Source of the DNA: Betaproteobacteria bacterium | GTDB lineage: Bacteria > Pseudomonadota > Gammaproteobacteria > Burkholderiales > Ga0077523 | Length of the DNA: 64,000 nucleotides | Assembly (NCBI GenBank): GCA_016713305.1 | Contig: JADJPK010000009.1 | Span: 1 to 64,000, forward strand | Reading direction: 5' to 3' | Part shown: piece after piece, positions 8,248 to 18,376 of the stretch | Position numbering within the stretch: position 1 is the first letter of the stretch | Layout: each line of letters starts with the position of its first letter | Made by a program: the position numbers and the translations under genes | Notes under the pieces: model-generated | The model's database searches: none | Seen by the model: only the letters and a program-made list of their open reading frames with translations | What the model was told of the DNA's origin: nothing

Positions 8248-9020
8248 GCGGTGTTCCCCCAGTAAAACTCGCGTCGCCCGCCGTCAATACAGACGATCTC
8301 GCCGTTGATAAAGCCCGCCTGGCGCGAGGCCAGGTAGGCCACCAGCGCTCCTATCTCATTGGGCTCACACAGCCTTCGCGTGGGATTCTGCTCACGGATC
8401 ACCGCAAGCATCGGTGATGAGAAGCCGTCGATCAATTCGGTGGCAACGTAGCCAGGCGCGATCGCATTAACGGTGATCCCATCCGGTCCCATCTCCTTAG
8501 CGAGTGCGCGGGTGAAGCCAGCGATGGACGCCTTGGCTGCAACGTAATGCGAGGCTCCCGGGCGACCGCCTCCGGTGTAGTTCATAGACGAAGTGTTGAC
8601 GATGCGCCCGTAGCCACCGAGGCGCATGAGAGGAATAGCCGCGCGCGACCAGAGGAAGGTGCTGCGCACATGCGCGCGCTGCATACTGTCCCAGACTTCC
8701 GCCGGCATCTCGTACGCGCTGTAATCCGGCTTTACTCCGACGCCGGCATTGTTAACGAGAATGGCTATCTTGCCGAATTTCTCGGCAATCTTGCGCATCG
8801 CTTCCGCCACTTCAGCTTCGTCGGCGGCGTCGGCGGGGAACGCCGACGCTTGGATGCCACGCGCACGCAGAATAGCGGCCGCGTCCATTGCTGCGACGGA
8901 GTCTATGTCGTTGATCGCGATCACCGCGCCTTCCGCCCCGAGCGCCTCGGCTTCGGCAAAGCCGATTCCGCGCGCCCCACCGGTGATAACGGCCACACGG
9001 CCTTCGATGCCCAGATCCAT
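8244..9020 (-). CDS. SDR-family NAD(P)-dependent oxidoreductase
   Basis: This 258-residue classical short-chain dehydrogenase has the cofactor motif TGGARGIG at residues 13-20, the NNAG box at about 89-92, catalytic Ser in NTSSMNY and the Tyr-X3-Lys pair in HYVAAKAS, and ends with the usual IDGG. Asp in INDIDS after beta-2 points to NAD preference. The substrate is not readable from sequence. It starts six bases after the monooxygenase stop and overlaps the alcohol dehydrogenase start, so it belongs to the same transcript. A likely role is oxidation of a secondary alcohol to the ketone used by the monooxygenase, by inference from context. Confidence 0.88.
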   Translation of the reverse strand: MDLGIEGRVAVITGGARGIGFAEAEALGAEGAVIAINDIDSVAAMDAAAILRARGIQASAFPADAADEAEVAEAMRKIAEKFGKIAILVNNAGVGVKPDYSAYEMPAEVWDSMQRAHVRSTFLWSRAAIPLMRLGGYGRIVNTSSMNYTGGGRPGASHYVAAKASIAGFTRALAKEMGPDGITVNAIAPGYVATELIDGFSSPMLAVIREQNPTRRLCEPNEIGALVAYLASRQAGFINGEIVCIDGGRREFYWGNTA

Positions 9021-9026
9021 GGTCTG

Positions 9027-10997
9027 TTACTCAACATCGTCCGTGACGAACTCAGTCGCCGAAGGTTTCACTTCGGTGCGAGGCACGCAGAGATACTCTG
9101 ATGGTTCGAACCGCTGGGTGATCTGCCAATACTCAAGTTGCTTCCAAGGCGAATTGACGGTTACCCGTCCGGCAGCATTTTTATACCAACTGGTAACGCG
9201 CGGGTGAGACCACACCATGTTGGCGCAACGCTCGTCGACCACGGCGTTGTAATGATCATGTACTTCCTGCTTGACTTCAATCGTTGCGAAGTCACTGTCG
9301 ATCATTGCACGCAAGGCCTGCATGATGTAGCGGATCTGGCATTCGAAATAAAAGATGGTGCTGCCGCCCGGCCCCGGGTTGGTGTTGGGTCCATACATCA
9401 CAAAGAAGTTGGGGAACTGGGGAACGGTCATCCCCTTATAGGCCCGCGGATCGTCATCGCCCCAGAGCTGGCGTAGGTCGACACCGTGGCGCCCCCGAAT
9501 TTCCATCGGCCACAACATGCGTGACGCCTGGAAGCCAGTGGCGAAAACGATAGCGTCCACTTGATGGCGGGTTCCGTCTTCCATCACGATCGCGTTCTCG
9601 GTCACATGAGAGATTGCGTCGGTGATGAGCTCCACGTTGTCGAGCTTGAGCATGCGGTACCAGTTGTTGTCGCGCAGCATGCGGGAACCATAAGGCGGAT
9701 AGTTGGGTGTGCACTTTGCGATCAGCGATTCGTCGCCTTCCAGTTCGCTGCGGATGTAAGCAACCAGTTGCTCACGAATTGCATGGTTCTCGCGGTTCAG
9801 GGAGATTTCGCTCATGGCCCACTTGGGATCCACCCGCAGCGTGTCATGAAAGCTCTCAGCCGACACCCAGAAGAGCTGGAATCGCTGCCACTGGGAGAAG
9901 AAAGGAATATGGTTCAGGGCCCAGCGATGGCCGTCAGTGACCGCCTTATGGTAGTTGGCGTTGCGCATCGCCCAATTGGGCGCGCGCTGGAACACCAGCA
10001 GCTCAGCCACGTCGGGGGCAATGCTGGGACCCACCTGCATGCCGCTGGCGCCAGTTCCGACCAGCGCCACCCGTTTGCCATTCACCTCGAAACTGTGGTC
10101 CCAGCGGGCGGTGTGGAACTTGGCACCCTTGAAGAACTCGAGCCCTTCGATACGCGGGATGAACGGGCGATTGAGCTGGCCCACCGCGGAAACTAGTGCC
10201 GTGGCACGTAGCCTCTCGACTCGGCCTTGGCCATCCACCGTCTCGATGTTCCAGCGATTGACGGCTTCGTCGAAGCTTGCTCGCGTGACCTCAACACCGA
10301 GTCGGATCCGATCGCGCAACTTGAATTTTTCCGCTGTCTTACGGATATAACTCAGTATCTCGCCCTGTTTGGAAAAATGATGGGGCCAGTCATTGTTGGG
10401 GCTGAAGGAGTAAGAGAAATAATGATTCGGCGTGTCGACGCCGCAGCCGGGGTACGAGTTTTCGAACCAAGTGCCGCCGATGTCTGCATTTTTCTCCAAG
10501 ATCACGAATGGGATGCCCGCTTGCTCGAGTTGGATTGCCGCGCAGATTCCCGCCAAGCCAGCCCCAATCACCACGACCTTGAACCCTTTGGGAGGTTGCC
10601 GAGCCTCGCCGCCTGCTGCCGTAATGCGCGAATGCCTCTCGCTAAGCCCCATTTCTTCCAGCAGCAGTGGCACGTATGCTGAAGGCACTGTCTCGCCGAC
10701 CGCTACGCTCATCATTTGGCGGAGGATGTCCTCATCTGGAGGGGTCAGGTTAAGGCTCGACGCCAGTGTGGCTCTTCAGCGTTTCCACCAGTCGGTCTCT
10801 GATTTTTCCTTCAGTTGCTCGGGAATCTCCTCCTGAAAGCTCCAGGCCCCTTTGATGAAGGGCGCCGCTTCGTGAAGAATTTTCATGTCGCCCGTGAGCT
10901 GCACCAACACCAGGAGCGTGGGAACAATGTCCGCTTCCTGCAGTGCCGCCCGGAGCGCACGTTCGTCATAGATTGCCGTACTGAATGATGCCTGCAT
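9027..10997 (-). CDS. Baeyer-Villiger monooxygenase, HAPMO-like, with two compensating frameshifts
   Basis: The main frame (9027-10715) has the FAD motif GAGLAG at residues 51-56, the Baeyer-Villiger fingerprint FKGAKFHTARWD at 195-206 (F-x-G-x3-H-x3-W-D), and the NADPH motif GTGASG at 220-225. The upstream frame starting at ATG 10995-10997 (ribosome site AGAAAGGA) gives LQEADIVPTLLVLVQLTGD, the N-terminal extension found in 4-hydroxyacetophenone monooxygenase-type enzymes. Between them, bases 10716-10800 carry one missing base near AAAAATC and one extra T near CCTTAAC; correcting both gives RDRLVETLKSHTGVEP and then NLTPPDEDILRQMMSV. The full protein would be about 655 residues, normal for that subfamily. 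It inserts oxygen next to a carbonyl, turning a ketone into an ester with NADPH and O2. Confidence 0.85.
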
Positions 10998-11124
10998 TGC
11001 GAATTCCTTTCTAGGTGCGTTTGCCGTTTTGCGCAGAGGGTCAAACGATAGAGGTGAAAGCGCAGGCGTGGGTTGATATCGGATGAGCGCGTGGGTCAGA
11101 AAACGTGATTGATCGTGCGAGGCC

Positions 11125-12094
11125 CTAAGCGGCACGCTGCATTGGCGTTAGCGTCAGTCGAAGCGCTGGTCCAGCTGAAGTGCAGCTGCGGCGTTCTAAG
11201 ACTTCAGCAAACTTTCTCTCCAGGATGTCGACGAAGCATCTCGCAGCAAGAGTGAGCGGGCGTCGCGGATGGTGTACGAAGTAAAGATCAAAGCTCATCT
11301 TCGGATTGACAATCGGATAGATGAAGATGTCCTTCCGGTCAAGCTCTTGCATCACGCCGATAGATTGGCATACGGCGCCCCAATCGGAACTTCGGATAGC
11401 TTCCATGGTGGCCACGAGTCCGTCGATGCGCATCACACGATTCACGGCGATTTCCCCCCTAGTGATGTAGTCAAGCAACGTGGCGCCCATCAGGTGGCGT
11501 TCGGAGGGAACTATCAACTTGAGGCTCGCGCATGGTCGACAAGTCGCAAGGTGTGAACTGCGGCCCGTTGATGGGCTGGCCGGAGATAAGGGCGAAGTGA
11601 TCCTGAAAGCCTGGTCGGCAGGCAAGCCCGCTATGCTCCAGCGGCAAGGCGCCCAGAGCGACGTCAAGAAAGCCTGATTGCACCTGCTCCGTCACGTAGC
11701 GGCTGTAGGCCTCCACGACAGTCACGTCCACATTGGGGTAGAGGCCCATGAACTCATCTAATATTTCACCCAAAACTCCCTGACAGGTAGCCGAGGGAAG
11801 CCCTACGCGCAGAGACCCCGATACGCTATTGCCCTGGACCAGATCGCTCATCTCTTGCTTGGCAAAGGCAAGTGTCCGTGCGATGGGTTGGCACAGTTCA
11901 TAGAACCGTCGGCCGGCCACGGTTGGCTCGACTCCGCGTTTGGTGCGGTCGAACACTACCGTGCCGAGTTCGTCCTCTAGGTTGCGAATTTGCATGCTCA
12001 GCGCGGACCGCACTACGTGCATCCGTTCGGCGGCCTTGGCAAAGCTTCGCTCCTCGTAGACACTCATGAAATAGTGGATAAGCCGAATGTCCAT
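11125..12094 (-). CDS. LysR-family transcriptional regulator, frameshifted
   Basis: The N-terminal winged helix is clear: MDIRLIHYFMSVYEERSF, then AKAAERMHVVRSALSMQI and LEDELGTVVFDRTKRGVEPT. The effector-binding domain follows in the same frame as far as about 11540 and then continues one base out of phase (CASLKLIVPSERHLMG onward) to 11125. A single indel near 11531-11540 explains this. Restored length would be about 320 residues, usual for the family. It is co-oriented with the cassette, 17 bases after the hydrolase stop; this is unusual for LysR regulators, which more often face their target operon. A 127-base gap downstream, before the monooxygenase, could hold the controlled promoter. 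Confidence 0.8.
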
Positions 12095-12111
12095 GCTGTC
12101 CCGTCTCCTTT

Positions 12112-14133
12112 TTAGTTAGCGAGAAAGTTCGAGATCTCGCCATTGAGCGCGAGAGCCGCATTCGGGTCCAGAGCGCTAGCCGCTAAATGGCCGTAATTGC
12201 TTTGAATATCGACCCACCGACAGTTGGCCACGTGACAAGCCACGCGATGCGCGGCCTCTACAGGGTTATATAGGTCCAAGGGCGGGGCGCCCACTAGGGT
12301 GGGGACGCATATCGAGGCAAGCGCCTTATCAGTGTCACCACCATGATCGGCCAACAGCCCCACGTCAAAGGCGTCATAGGCATAGGACTGCCAGATCCAG
12401 TCCAATGGATCGAAGCCTTGCGCAATCCACGCTCGCGTCTGGGCCGCCAGCCACGTCTCCACGCGCTCGCTATCGGCAATTTCACAGTCGAACTGCGACG
12501 GAGTGCGCATGCTCGCCGCTTGCATGAGGGGAACCCAATCCGTCCATACGTCGTGCGGCGGCGCTCCACGTTCCACGCGAGCCAGGCCTGCCTCTAGGTG
12601 CGCGCGGGCCATCAGGTTTATTAATCGCGCCCAGGGAGTTGTTTTCGCCATGGGAGTGAGCGCAACCACGCGCCGTGCAAACCCTGGGTACAGTACCGCC
12701 CATGCAAGCGCCTGCATTCCGCCCATGGAAGCGCCCACTACCGCATGAAGCTGCCTAATTCCCAACTGCGCCAGCAACGCATGCTGGCTGTGCACCATAT
12801 CATCGATACCGAAGCGCGGAAAAATGCGGCCCGACTGACCGGGAGAATTGGACGGGGAACTGGTTAACCCGTTGCCGATGGCATCCACCGCCAGTATGCG
12901 AAAGCTCCGGGGGTCCAACGCTCGGCCAGGGCCGATCAGAAAGTCGAGGCGATGATGTGTGCTGCCGATGGCGCTGAGTACCAGCACGACGGGTTTTTGC
13001 GCCACCCCATCATGTCCATGATCCGCATATGAGATGCGCATGTCGGCGATCTGCCCGCCGCCGGTCAACGAAAAGTCGCCCAGCGAGACAACACCATGCG
13101 GTGCATCGACGCAGCCGGGCAGCAACCGATGTCTCGATTCAGGGGAGTCAGCCAGGGGGCACTGCAGCGCGCATAGATACCGCGCCGCGTCATTTAGCGC
13201 AGTGGCCGCTTCGGGCACCACGGCCGCCATCTGGAGAAACCCGTGAACAAGACCAGGCTGTTCCGCTTCAGTCACGACCAGTCCGGCAGCGCGTGCGCGC
13301 CTAGCCAAAGCGCGGCTGTCATCAGCGAGCGGATCGCACTGCGCCGCCATGATGAGCATTGGCGGCAGGCCGGACAAATCGGCCAGCAGCGGTGAGATCC
13401 GCGCATCGGTGGCTCTTGCTTCGCCTGCGGCCTGTAAGTAGTTCGAGCGGAACCAAGCCATGCGAGCGGTTGAAAGCCCATAGTCTCCCGAGCCAAATCT
13501 GTCGTTCGACTCACCGCAGCAGTCAGGCCCGAACACGCCATAAAATAGCAACGCTGCGGACGGCATCGCCACATGTTGTCCGCGGAACTCCAGCATCGCC
13601 GCCAGCGCCAGGTTGGCGCCAGCCGAATCGCCGGCAATGAACAGCGGTCTTCCGGTACTGTCAGCCTCAAGCCAGTGCCACGCGCTCAGGCAGTCGTGCA
13701 GGGCCGCCGGAAACGGTGCTTCGGGCGCCAGTCGATAGTCGATGCCGACAACTTCGGTGCCTGAACCTAGCGCCAGCCGCGACATTGCTGCGAGGTGGGT
13801 GTCAACGCTGCCCAGTACCCAGCCGCCGCCATGTAGGTAGAGTACCCGCGCTGCGGGCAAACGCCCGCCCTGAGCACGAACGGCCACCGCAGGGAGTGGT
13901 CCGGCACCAGTGGCGATAGAAAACCTGCGGATGGTGACCCCCGGCGGTACGCGGGGCCGCCATAGTTGCTGTTGCGCTGCGTAACATGCACGGGCTTCTC
14001 CTAGCGGCATGGTAGTGATGTCAGGGCCTTCACGCATTCCCACGCGCAGGGTCGCGACAACGTGGCGAATGCCAGGCGCTAGCAGCGCATCGTCCGCCAG
14101 CGCGAGCGACTCTGCCTCATGGTCCGTCGGCAT
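12112..14133 (-). CDS. tandem alpha/beta-hydrolase: HSL-type esterase fused to MetX-like hydrolase
   Basis: Two complete hydrolase domains lie in one 673-residue frame. Residues ~60-330 are of the hormone-sensitive-lipase type: oxyanion box HGGGW at 101-105, nucleophile elbow GDSAG at 168-172, probable Asp267 (QCDPLADD) and His298 (LVHGF). Residues ~345-673 resemble homoserine O-acetyltransferase-like hydrolases: elbow GASMGG at 467-472, probable Asp620 and His649 (NYGHLA). Both triads look intact. No signal peptide is visible, so it is cytoplasmic. Next to a Baeyer-Villiger monooxygenase, an esterase cleaving the product ester is expected; why two domains are fused is unknown. The frame is clean through the junction. 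Confidence 0.83.
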   Translation of the reverse strand: MPTDHEAESLALADDALLAPGIRHVVATLRVGMREGPDITTMPLGEARACYAAQQQLWRPRVPPGVTIRRFSIATGAGPLPAVAVRAQGGRLPAARVLYLHGGGWVLGSVDTHLAAMSRLALGSGTEVVGIDYRLAPEAPFPAALHDCLSAWHWLEADSTGRPLFIAGDSAGANLALAAMLEFRGQHVAMPSAALLFYGVFGPDCCGESNDRFGSGDYGLSTARMAWFRSNYLQAAGEARATDARISPLLADLSGLPPMLIMAAQCDPLADDSRALARRARAAGLVVTEAEQPGLVHGFLQMAAVVPEAATALNDAARYLCALQCPLADSPESRHRLLPGCVDAPHGVVSLGDFSLTGGGQIADMRISYADHGHDGVAQKPVVLVLSAIGSTHHRLDFLIGPGRALDPRSFRILAVDAIGNGLTSSPSNSPGQSGRIFPRFGIDDMVHSQHALLAQLGIRQLHAVVGASMGGMQALAWAVLYPGFARRVVALTPMAKTTPWARLINLMARAHLEAGLARVERGAPPHDVWTDWVPLMQAASMRTPSQFDCEIADSERVETWLAAQTRAWIAQGFDPLDWIWQSYAYDAFDVGLLADHGGDTDKALASICVPTLVGAPPLDLYNPVEAAHRVACHVANCRWVDIQSNYGHLAASALDPNAALALNGEISNFLAN

Positions 14134-14138
14134 CCTGG

Positions 14139-14846
14139 TTACTCCAAGCCTTTAATGATCTTCATGGTCGCGGCATCCGCCTCCGCCTGCGCCCGCGTCC
14201 CCTCAAAGACGATCTCGCCCCGCTCGATGACGTACAGCCGATCTGCGAAGCGAGGTAGATGATAGAAATTTGATTCCGCGAGCAGCACCGCGCGTCCTTG
14301 ATCCAGGATGCTTCGCAGTCCGGCGCTGATGGTTGGCAGGATTGCAGGCGAAAGGCCTTCGAAGGCTTCGTCCAACAGCAGAAGATCTGGATCAGTGCAA
14401 GGGCGCGAAATTGAAACCATCTTGCGTTCGCCACCGGATAGCTGCTGCCCTCCGCGATGCGCGTAGGTGCGCAGTTTGGGAAATATAGAGTAGGCAGCCT
14501 CCAGTCGCTCGCTTGCAGGACGAGCAGTCTTGCGCGTCCAGGTCGGCAATGCGATGTTGTCCTCGACAGTGAGGTCGCCGAACACATCGCTGCCTTCGGG
14601 GGTGTAGCCCACGCCCTTGGCCGCGATCCGGTGCGTAGGCCACCCCTCTAGCGAGTCGCCGCCAAACCGGATCTCGCCTGAGGCAACTTTGTGGTAGCCC
14701 ATGATGGCGCGAAAAGTGGTGGTTTTGCCTGCCCCGTTTCGTCCGACAAGGCACACCAGCTCCCCCGGTTCAACCCGCAGCGACAGATCGTGCAGGACAT
14801 GGTTTCCTTGTCGGTGGACGTTCACATTCTCAAGTTGTAGCGTCAT
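14139..14846 (-). CDS. livF: branched-chain-type ABC transporter ATP-binding protein (LivF-like)
   Basis: The 235-residue ATPase has Walker A GRNGAGKTTT at about residues 36-45, signature QQLSGGERKMVSISR, Walker B LLLLDEAFEGLSP, and the LivF-type AESNFYHLPRFADRLYVIERG end. It energises uptake together with LivG. The start overlaps the livG stop (ATGA) and the stop lies 5 bases before the hydrolase gene, placing the transporter and enzymes on one message. No defect seen. Confidence 0.9.
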   Translation of the reverse strand: MTLQLENVNVHRQGNHVLHDLSLRVEPGELVCLVGRNGAGKTTTFRAIMGYHKVASGEIRFGGDSLEGWPTHRIAAKGVGYTPEGSDVFGDLTVEDNIALPTWTRKTARPASERLEAAYSIFPKLRTYAHRGGQQLSGGERKMVSISRPCTDPDLLLLDEAFEGLSPAILPTISAGLRSILDQGRAVLLAESNFYHLPRFADRLYVIERGEIVFEGTRAQAEADAATMKIIKGLE

Positions 14847-15622
14847 GCCGTTGTCTCCAGTTTCCCGACGACGACTGACAGGATCTCTTCATTAGAGAAG
14901 AAGTCATCAGTGGGTTGGTCGGCGATCTTTCGCCCCCCCTGCATTGCCACGATCCGACTGGAATAGCGCCGGACTAGGTCCATGTCGTGCTCGATCAGCA
15001 GGATCGCGCCGACATTCATCTCGCGCGCCGCCACCAGGAGGGTTTCCATGACGCCATGCTTGTCGGCGGTGGAAACGCCGGCCGTTGGCTCGTCAAGAAG
15101 TACGACCTTAGGTCGCAGCGCGAAGGCACTAGCCACGTCCAGCAGCTTGCGCTTGCCGTGTGGCAGTGAGCTTGCAACGATGTCAAGCGCATCTTCGAAC
15201 CGGAATGCAGCCGCCGTGGCGCGCACTACTTCCGCTGCCGACCGATGAGACCGTGCATCGCCAAATAGCCTCCAGCGCAGGCCCAACTGAGAGCAAGCGG
15301 CAACTGTGAGCGTGTCCCGAACAGTCAAGTCGGGGAACACATTCACCAGTTGGAATGTTCGTGCGAGGCCGCGCGTTGACAGCTCGACCGAATTCGAGCC
15401 ACGGATGTCGCGACCCATGAAGTGTGCCCGGCCATACGTAGGTGGAACAAAGCCAGTGAGCACGTTGACCAGCGTCGTCTTGCCGGCGCCATTTGGACCG
15501 ACGGGGGATACGAACTCGCCTTGGTTGAGACGCAGATCTACACCTTCCAGCGCGATAAACTGTCCGTACGATCTTCCGACACCCTGTGCCTCCAGGAGCG
15601 GGGTTTGCTGCGTTGATGTCAT
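14843..15622 (-). CDS. livG: branched-chain-type ABC transporter ATP-binding protein (LivG-like)
   Basis: I start the gene at the ATG at 15620-15622, which overlaps the livM stop; the open frame extends further but only through livM antiphase sequence. The 259-residue product has Walker [18 protein letters not shown], a divergent signature region (LPHGKRKLLDVASAFAL), Walker B KVVLLDEPTAGVS and the switch His in IEHDMDLV. This pattern is normal for LivG. It forms the second nucleotide-binding subunit with LivF. The frame is intact. Confidence 0.9.
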   Translation of the reverse strand: MTSTQQTPLLEAQGVGRSYGQFIALEGVDLRLNQGEFVSPVGPNGAGKTTLVNVLTGFVPPTYGRAHFMGRDIRGSNSVELSTRGLARTFQLVNVFPDLTVRDTLTVAACSQLGLRWRLFGDARSHRSAAEVVRATAAAFRFEDALDIVASSLPHGKRKLLDVASAFALRPKVVLLDEPTAGVSTADKHGVMETLLVAAREMNVGAILLIEHDMDLVRRYSSRIVAMQGGRKIADQPTDDFFSNEEILSVVVGKLETTA

Positions 15623-16650
15623 CTGTTCCTCCAGCGATTCCAGAGCGTGCGCACCGTCCCAAGGAGGCCGCCGGGCATACCGATTACCAGAGCCGCGAGA
15701 GCTACACCCAGGAAGAAGCGCCAATACTGTGTTGCTGCCTGGAGTTCGTCTTGCAGCAGGATAAAGACAAAGGCCCCTACTACAGGCCCCAGGAATTGCT
15801 GGAAGCCTCCGAGCACCGCCATGAAGACGAGGTGCCCAGAATGCGCCCAGTGGGCAAGCTCCGGGTCAGCAAGACCTGTATTCACGCCAAGAATCACACC
15901 ACCTACCGCGCCGTACATTGCCGAAATCAGAAACGCAACACCGCGAACCTGACGCGTCTTTACGCCGAGGTAATTGGCCTTCACCTCGTTGTCGCGAGTG
16001 GCCTGCAGGTGTAACCCGTAGGGGGATCGGACGATACCCCACATCACCAGAACGCCTAGCGCCAGCAGCACAAGGCAGTAGTAGTAGAAGGGCCCGGTCA
16101 GAAATTCCATCTTGCCCATTGCGGCGTAGCTGCGGCCCAGCAGCGTCGGCTGAGGCACATTCATGCCGCTATCTCCTCCGGTCAAGTGATAGAACTTGTT
16201 GAGAAAAGAATAGAACAGCATGCCAAAAGATAGGGTCAGCATGCCGAAAAAAATTCCAATGAATCGGCTGGCTACAAAGGCAATCGGCAGAGCCACCAAA
16301 AGCGAAACACCCACCGCGCATAACAGCATTCCCTCGATCGAGGTCAACCCAAAATACCGTGCGGATATGGCGGAAGCATAGGCGCCAAGGGAGAGAAAAA
16401 GAGCGTGCCCAAAAGACAACAGTCCTCCATAGCCGAACAGAAGGTTGAAGCCGAGCAGCGCCACAGCGTAGGCCATGAACGGAATACCCAAGCTGACGTA
16501 ATAGGCGTCGGCGAACTGCGGCACGGCGGCCAGCGCGATCACGCTCAAGAATATTGCAGCTTGAAGCCCCCGGCGCGCGAACCTGCTTGGCTTGTTGTCG
16601 CGCAAAGATGCGGTGTGGCCTGACGCCACCGATCTAAATACAGTACTCAT
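15619..16650 (-). CDS. livM: branched-chain-type ABC transporter permease (LivM-like)
   Basis: This 343-residue membrane protein has eight or more hydrophobic segments and the LivM signature ALLGFNLLFGYGGLLSFGHA near residues 83-102, followed by the EAA-like cytoplasmic loop (RATRDNEVKANYLGV). It forms the translocation pore with LivH. Its start overlaps the livH stop (ATGA) and its end overlaps livG. The N-terminus is Arg/Ser-rich and cytoplasmic. Reading frame intact. Confidence 0.9.
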   Translation of the reverse strand: MSTVFRSVASGHTASLRDNKPSRFARRGLQAAIFLSVIALAAVPQFADAYYVSLGIPFMAYAVALLGFNLLFGYGGLLSFGHALFLSLGAYASAISARYFGLTSIEGMLLCAVGVSLLVALPIAFVASRFIGIFFGMLTLSFGMLFYSFLNKFYHLTGGDSGMNVPQPTLLGRSYAAMGKMEFLTGPFYYYCLVLLALGVLVMWGIVRSPYGLHLQATRDNEVKANYLGVKTRQVRGVAFLISAMYGAVGGVILGVNTGLADPELAHWAHSGHLVFMAVLGGFQQFLGPVVGAFVFILLQDELQAATQYWRFFLGVALAALVIGMPGGLLGTVRTLWNRWRNR

Positions 16651-18325
16651 ACGGCCGCCTTCCCAAAGATTCCAGAGGGCTTGAAAACGAGAATGCCGAG
16701 GACGATGACGTAGGTCGCCAGAACTTCAACCTCGGGGTACAACACCAGCGCCGCGGCACGAATCAAACCGACGATCAACGCGCCGGCCACGGCCCCTTTC
16801 ATGCTACCCAGTCCACCAATGACGATCACCGCAAAGGCTTCCACTACCAGATCCACGCCAATCTGCAGCGAAACGGCCGCGGTCGGGACTACCATGGCGC
16901 CGCCCACTGTGCCGAGTGTGGTGCCCAAGGTGAACACCAGTAAATAGACCATCCGAACGTTTACGCCCATCGCCGCGCTTGCTTCGCGGTTCTCCGCTGT
17001 GGCGCGCAACATCTTGCCCAACGTTGTGCGACTCAAGAACCACCCGAGACCAACGGCTATGGCTATGGCCAGCAGAATAACGAATACGTTGTAAGCGGGC
17101 ATTTGCGCGCCCCACAACGATACGCTGCCATAGTGCATCGCGACGTTGGCCAACTGTTGGGGATTGGCGCCCCAAAAAAATCGCAACACATCCTGGAACA
17201 CCAGGATTAGCGAGAACGTCGAGGCTGTAGAAAAACCCCCGTTCTCCCCTTGATCGCCGATCTGGGCCTCGGCACCGCGCGTTGCGCGGAGAAGTCGGCC
17301 GCCGATCCGTCGACAGGAACCTCAAGTTCATCGCCGTCGACTTCGACGCGCAGATCCTCCCGGCACCTTCGAGCACGCGTCAGGTGCGGTGGACTCGCCG
17401 TTCATCGAGACCTACCGCAACGACGCACGGCGCGCCCTTCACCCTCGGTTCTCTCGTCATCGGCTGGCGGCCGATCAGCTGCGCCACGCGGTGCGGCAGC
17501 ACGTGCAGTTCATCGCCCGCGGGACGGCGGACTTTCCGCAGGCTTCGTCAGCCGGCGGGCGCGTCGCTCTTCCCCAGGTGCGGTCTCTGCAGCGGCCTCC
17601 GGCCACGGATGTTCGCCCGCGGGGTCGCGCGGCAAGTGCGGGGCTTGCCGCGGGCAAGGTGGAACACGCGGGAAGTGTTGGCCCGGCGAAGTGGCCGCGC
17701 AGGAACGCGGTCGAAGTCGAGCGGCTCGACGCAGCGAGCTCGGACGGCGGAGAAGCCCCAGGGACGCTCGGGCGGGAAGCCGGTGCTGAGGCGCCCGTCG
17801 CATCCGGGCCGGCGGGCTGCGGTGTCGCGCCGGATGGAAGCCCAGATCACGTCGCCAGGCGGGGGCTCGAACAGGGCTGCCGGAAGGGAAGCCGAACCTG
17901 TTCTGACGCCGGGTGATCGGGCCGATGCGGTTACACGCGAAGCCAACCTGCCACCTAGTCCGCGAGGCCGGGCCCCCCCGCCCCACCACAACCCGGGGCC
18001 CGCCATTTCAGCTCGTTAGCAACAACTGGAAGGATTCGGGTCGTTTGTAGATGGTGCTGATCAATCGCTCTAGGGGTAATCCGATGAGGCCGGCAAGTAG
18101 GCCCGCCGCCAGCAGGGCCAGCGGAAACATCGGAATGGGCAACCCCTGTGCCAGCGCCCAAGTGGTGAAGGAAATGCCGACGTAAGCGCCAAGCGCGTAC
18201 AGAGAACCGCAGGCCAGGTTCACGACACGTTGAACGCCAAACACAAGTTGCAAGCCTGAGGTGAGCAAAAAGAGTGCGGCCGCATGAAAGACGCCGGCCA
18301 TCAAAATGCCGATAAGAGATGCCAT
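16647..18325 (-). pseudogene. livH: branched-chain-type ABC transporter permease (LivH-like), split by an insertion
   Basis: The N-terminal 104 residues are encoded at 18325-18014 and end ...RPESFQLLLT. The C-terminal part resumes at 17219 with FSLILVFQDVLRFFWG and runs to 16647. Joining LLLT directly to FSLILV gives a normal permease of about 295 residues, so a 794-base insertion (17220-18013) has split one gene. CGT stands at both junctions and may be a 3-base target duplication. The C-terminal half keeps the EAA-like loop (RATAENREASAAMGV). With livH split, the transporter cannot be assembled as annotated, unless the insert is an assembly artefact. Confidence 0.85.
17220..18013. mobile_element. 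decayed IS1182-like remnant inside livH
   Basis: The insert begins CGAGGCTGTAGAAAAACCCC, like the terminal repeats of IS1182-type elements. Plus-strand frames near it give LKFIAVDFDAQILP and, in another frame, GTFEHASGAVDSPFIETYRN, then RHAVRQHVQFIA; these recall the N-terminal part of IS1182-family transposases (VDF..QLLPGTFEHA, then YRND, then REHVQFIA). The rest is frameshifted, very GC-rich and unrecognisable, and no matching right terminal repeat is visible. It is therefore a deletion-damaged remnant rather than an active element. Family assignment is from remembered motifs. Confidence 0.6.
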
Positions 18326-18376
18326 AGTAATCTGGCGCGGCTCGCTTGGTCGCGGCCGAGCCTGTCTCCGGTTGTT

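Noticed and set aside
17250..18019. overlapping 150-245-residue frames in the livH insert
   Set aside because: They only reflect GC-rich decayed IS sequence; the recognisable transposase words fall in different frames.
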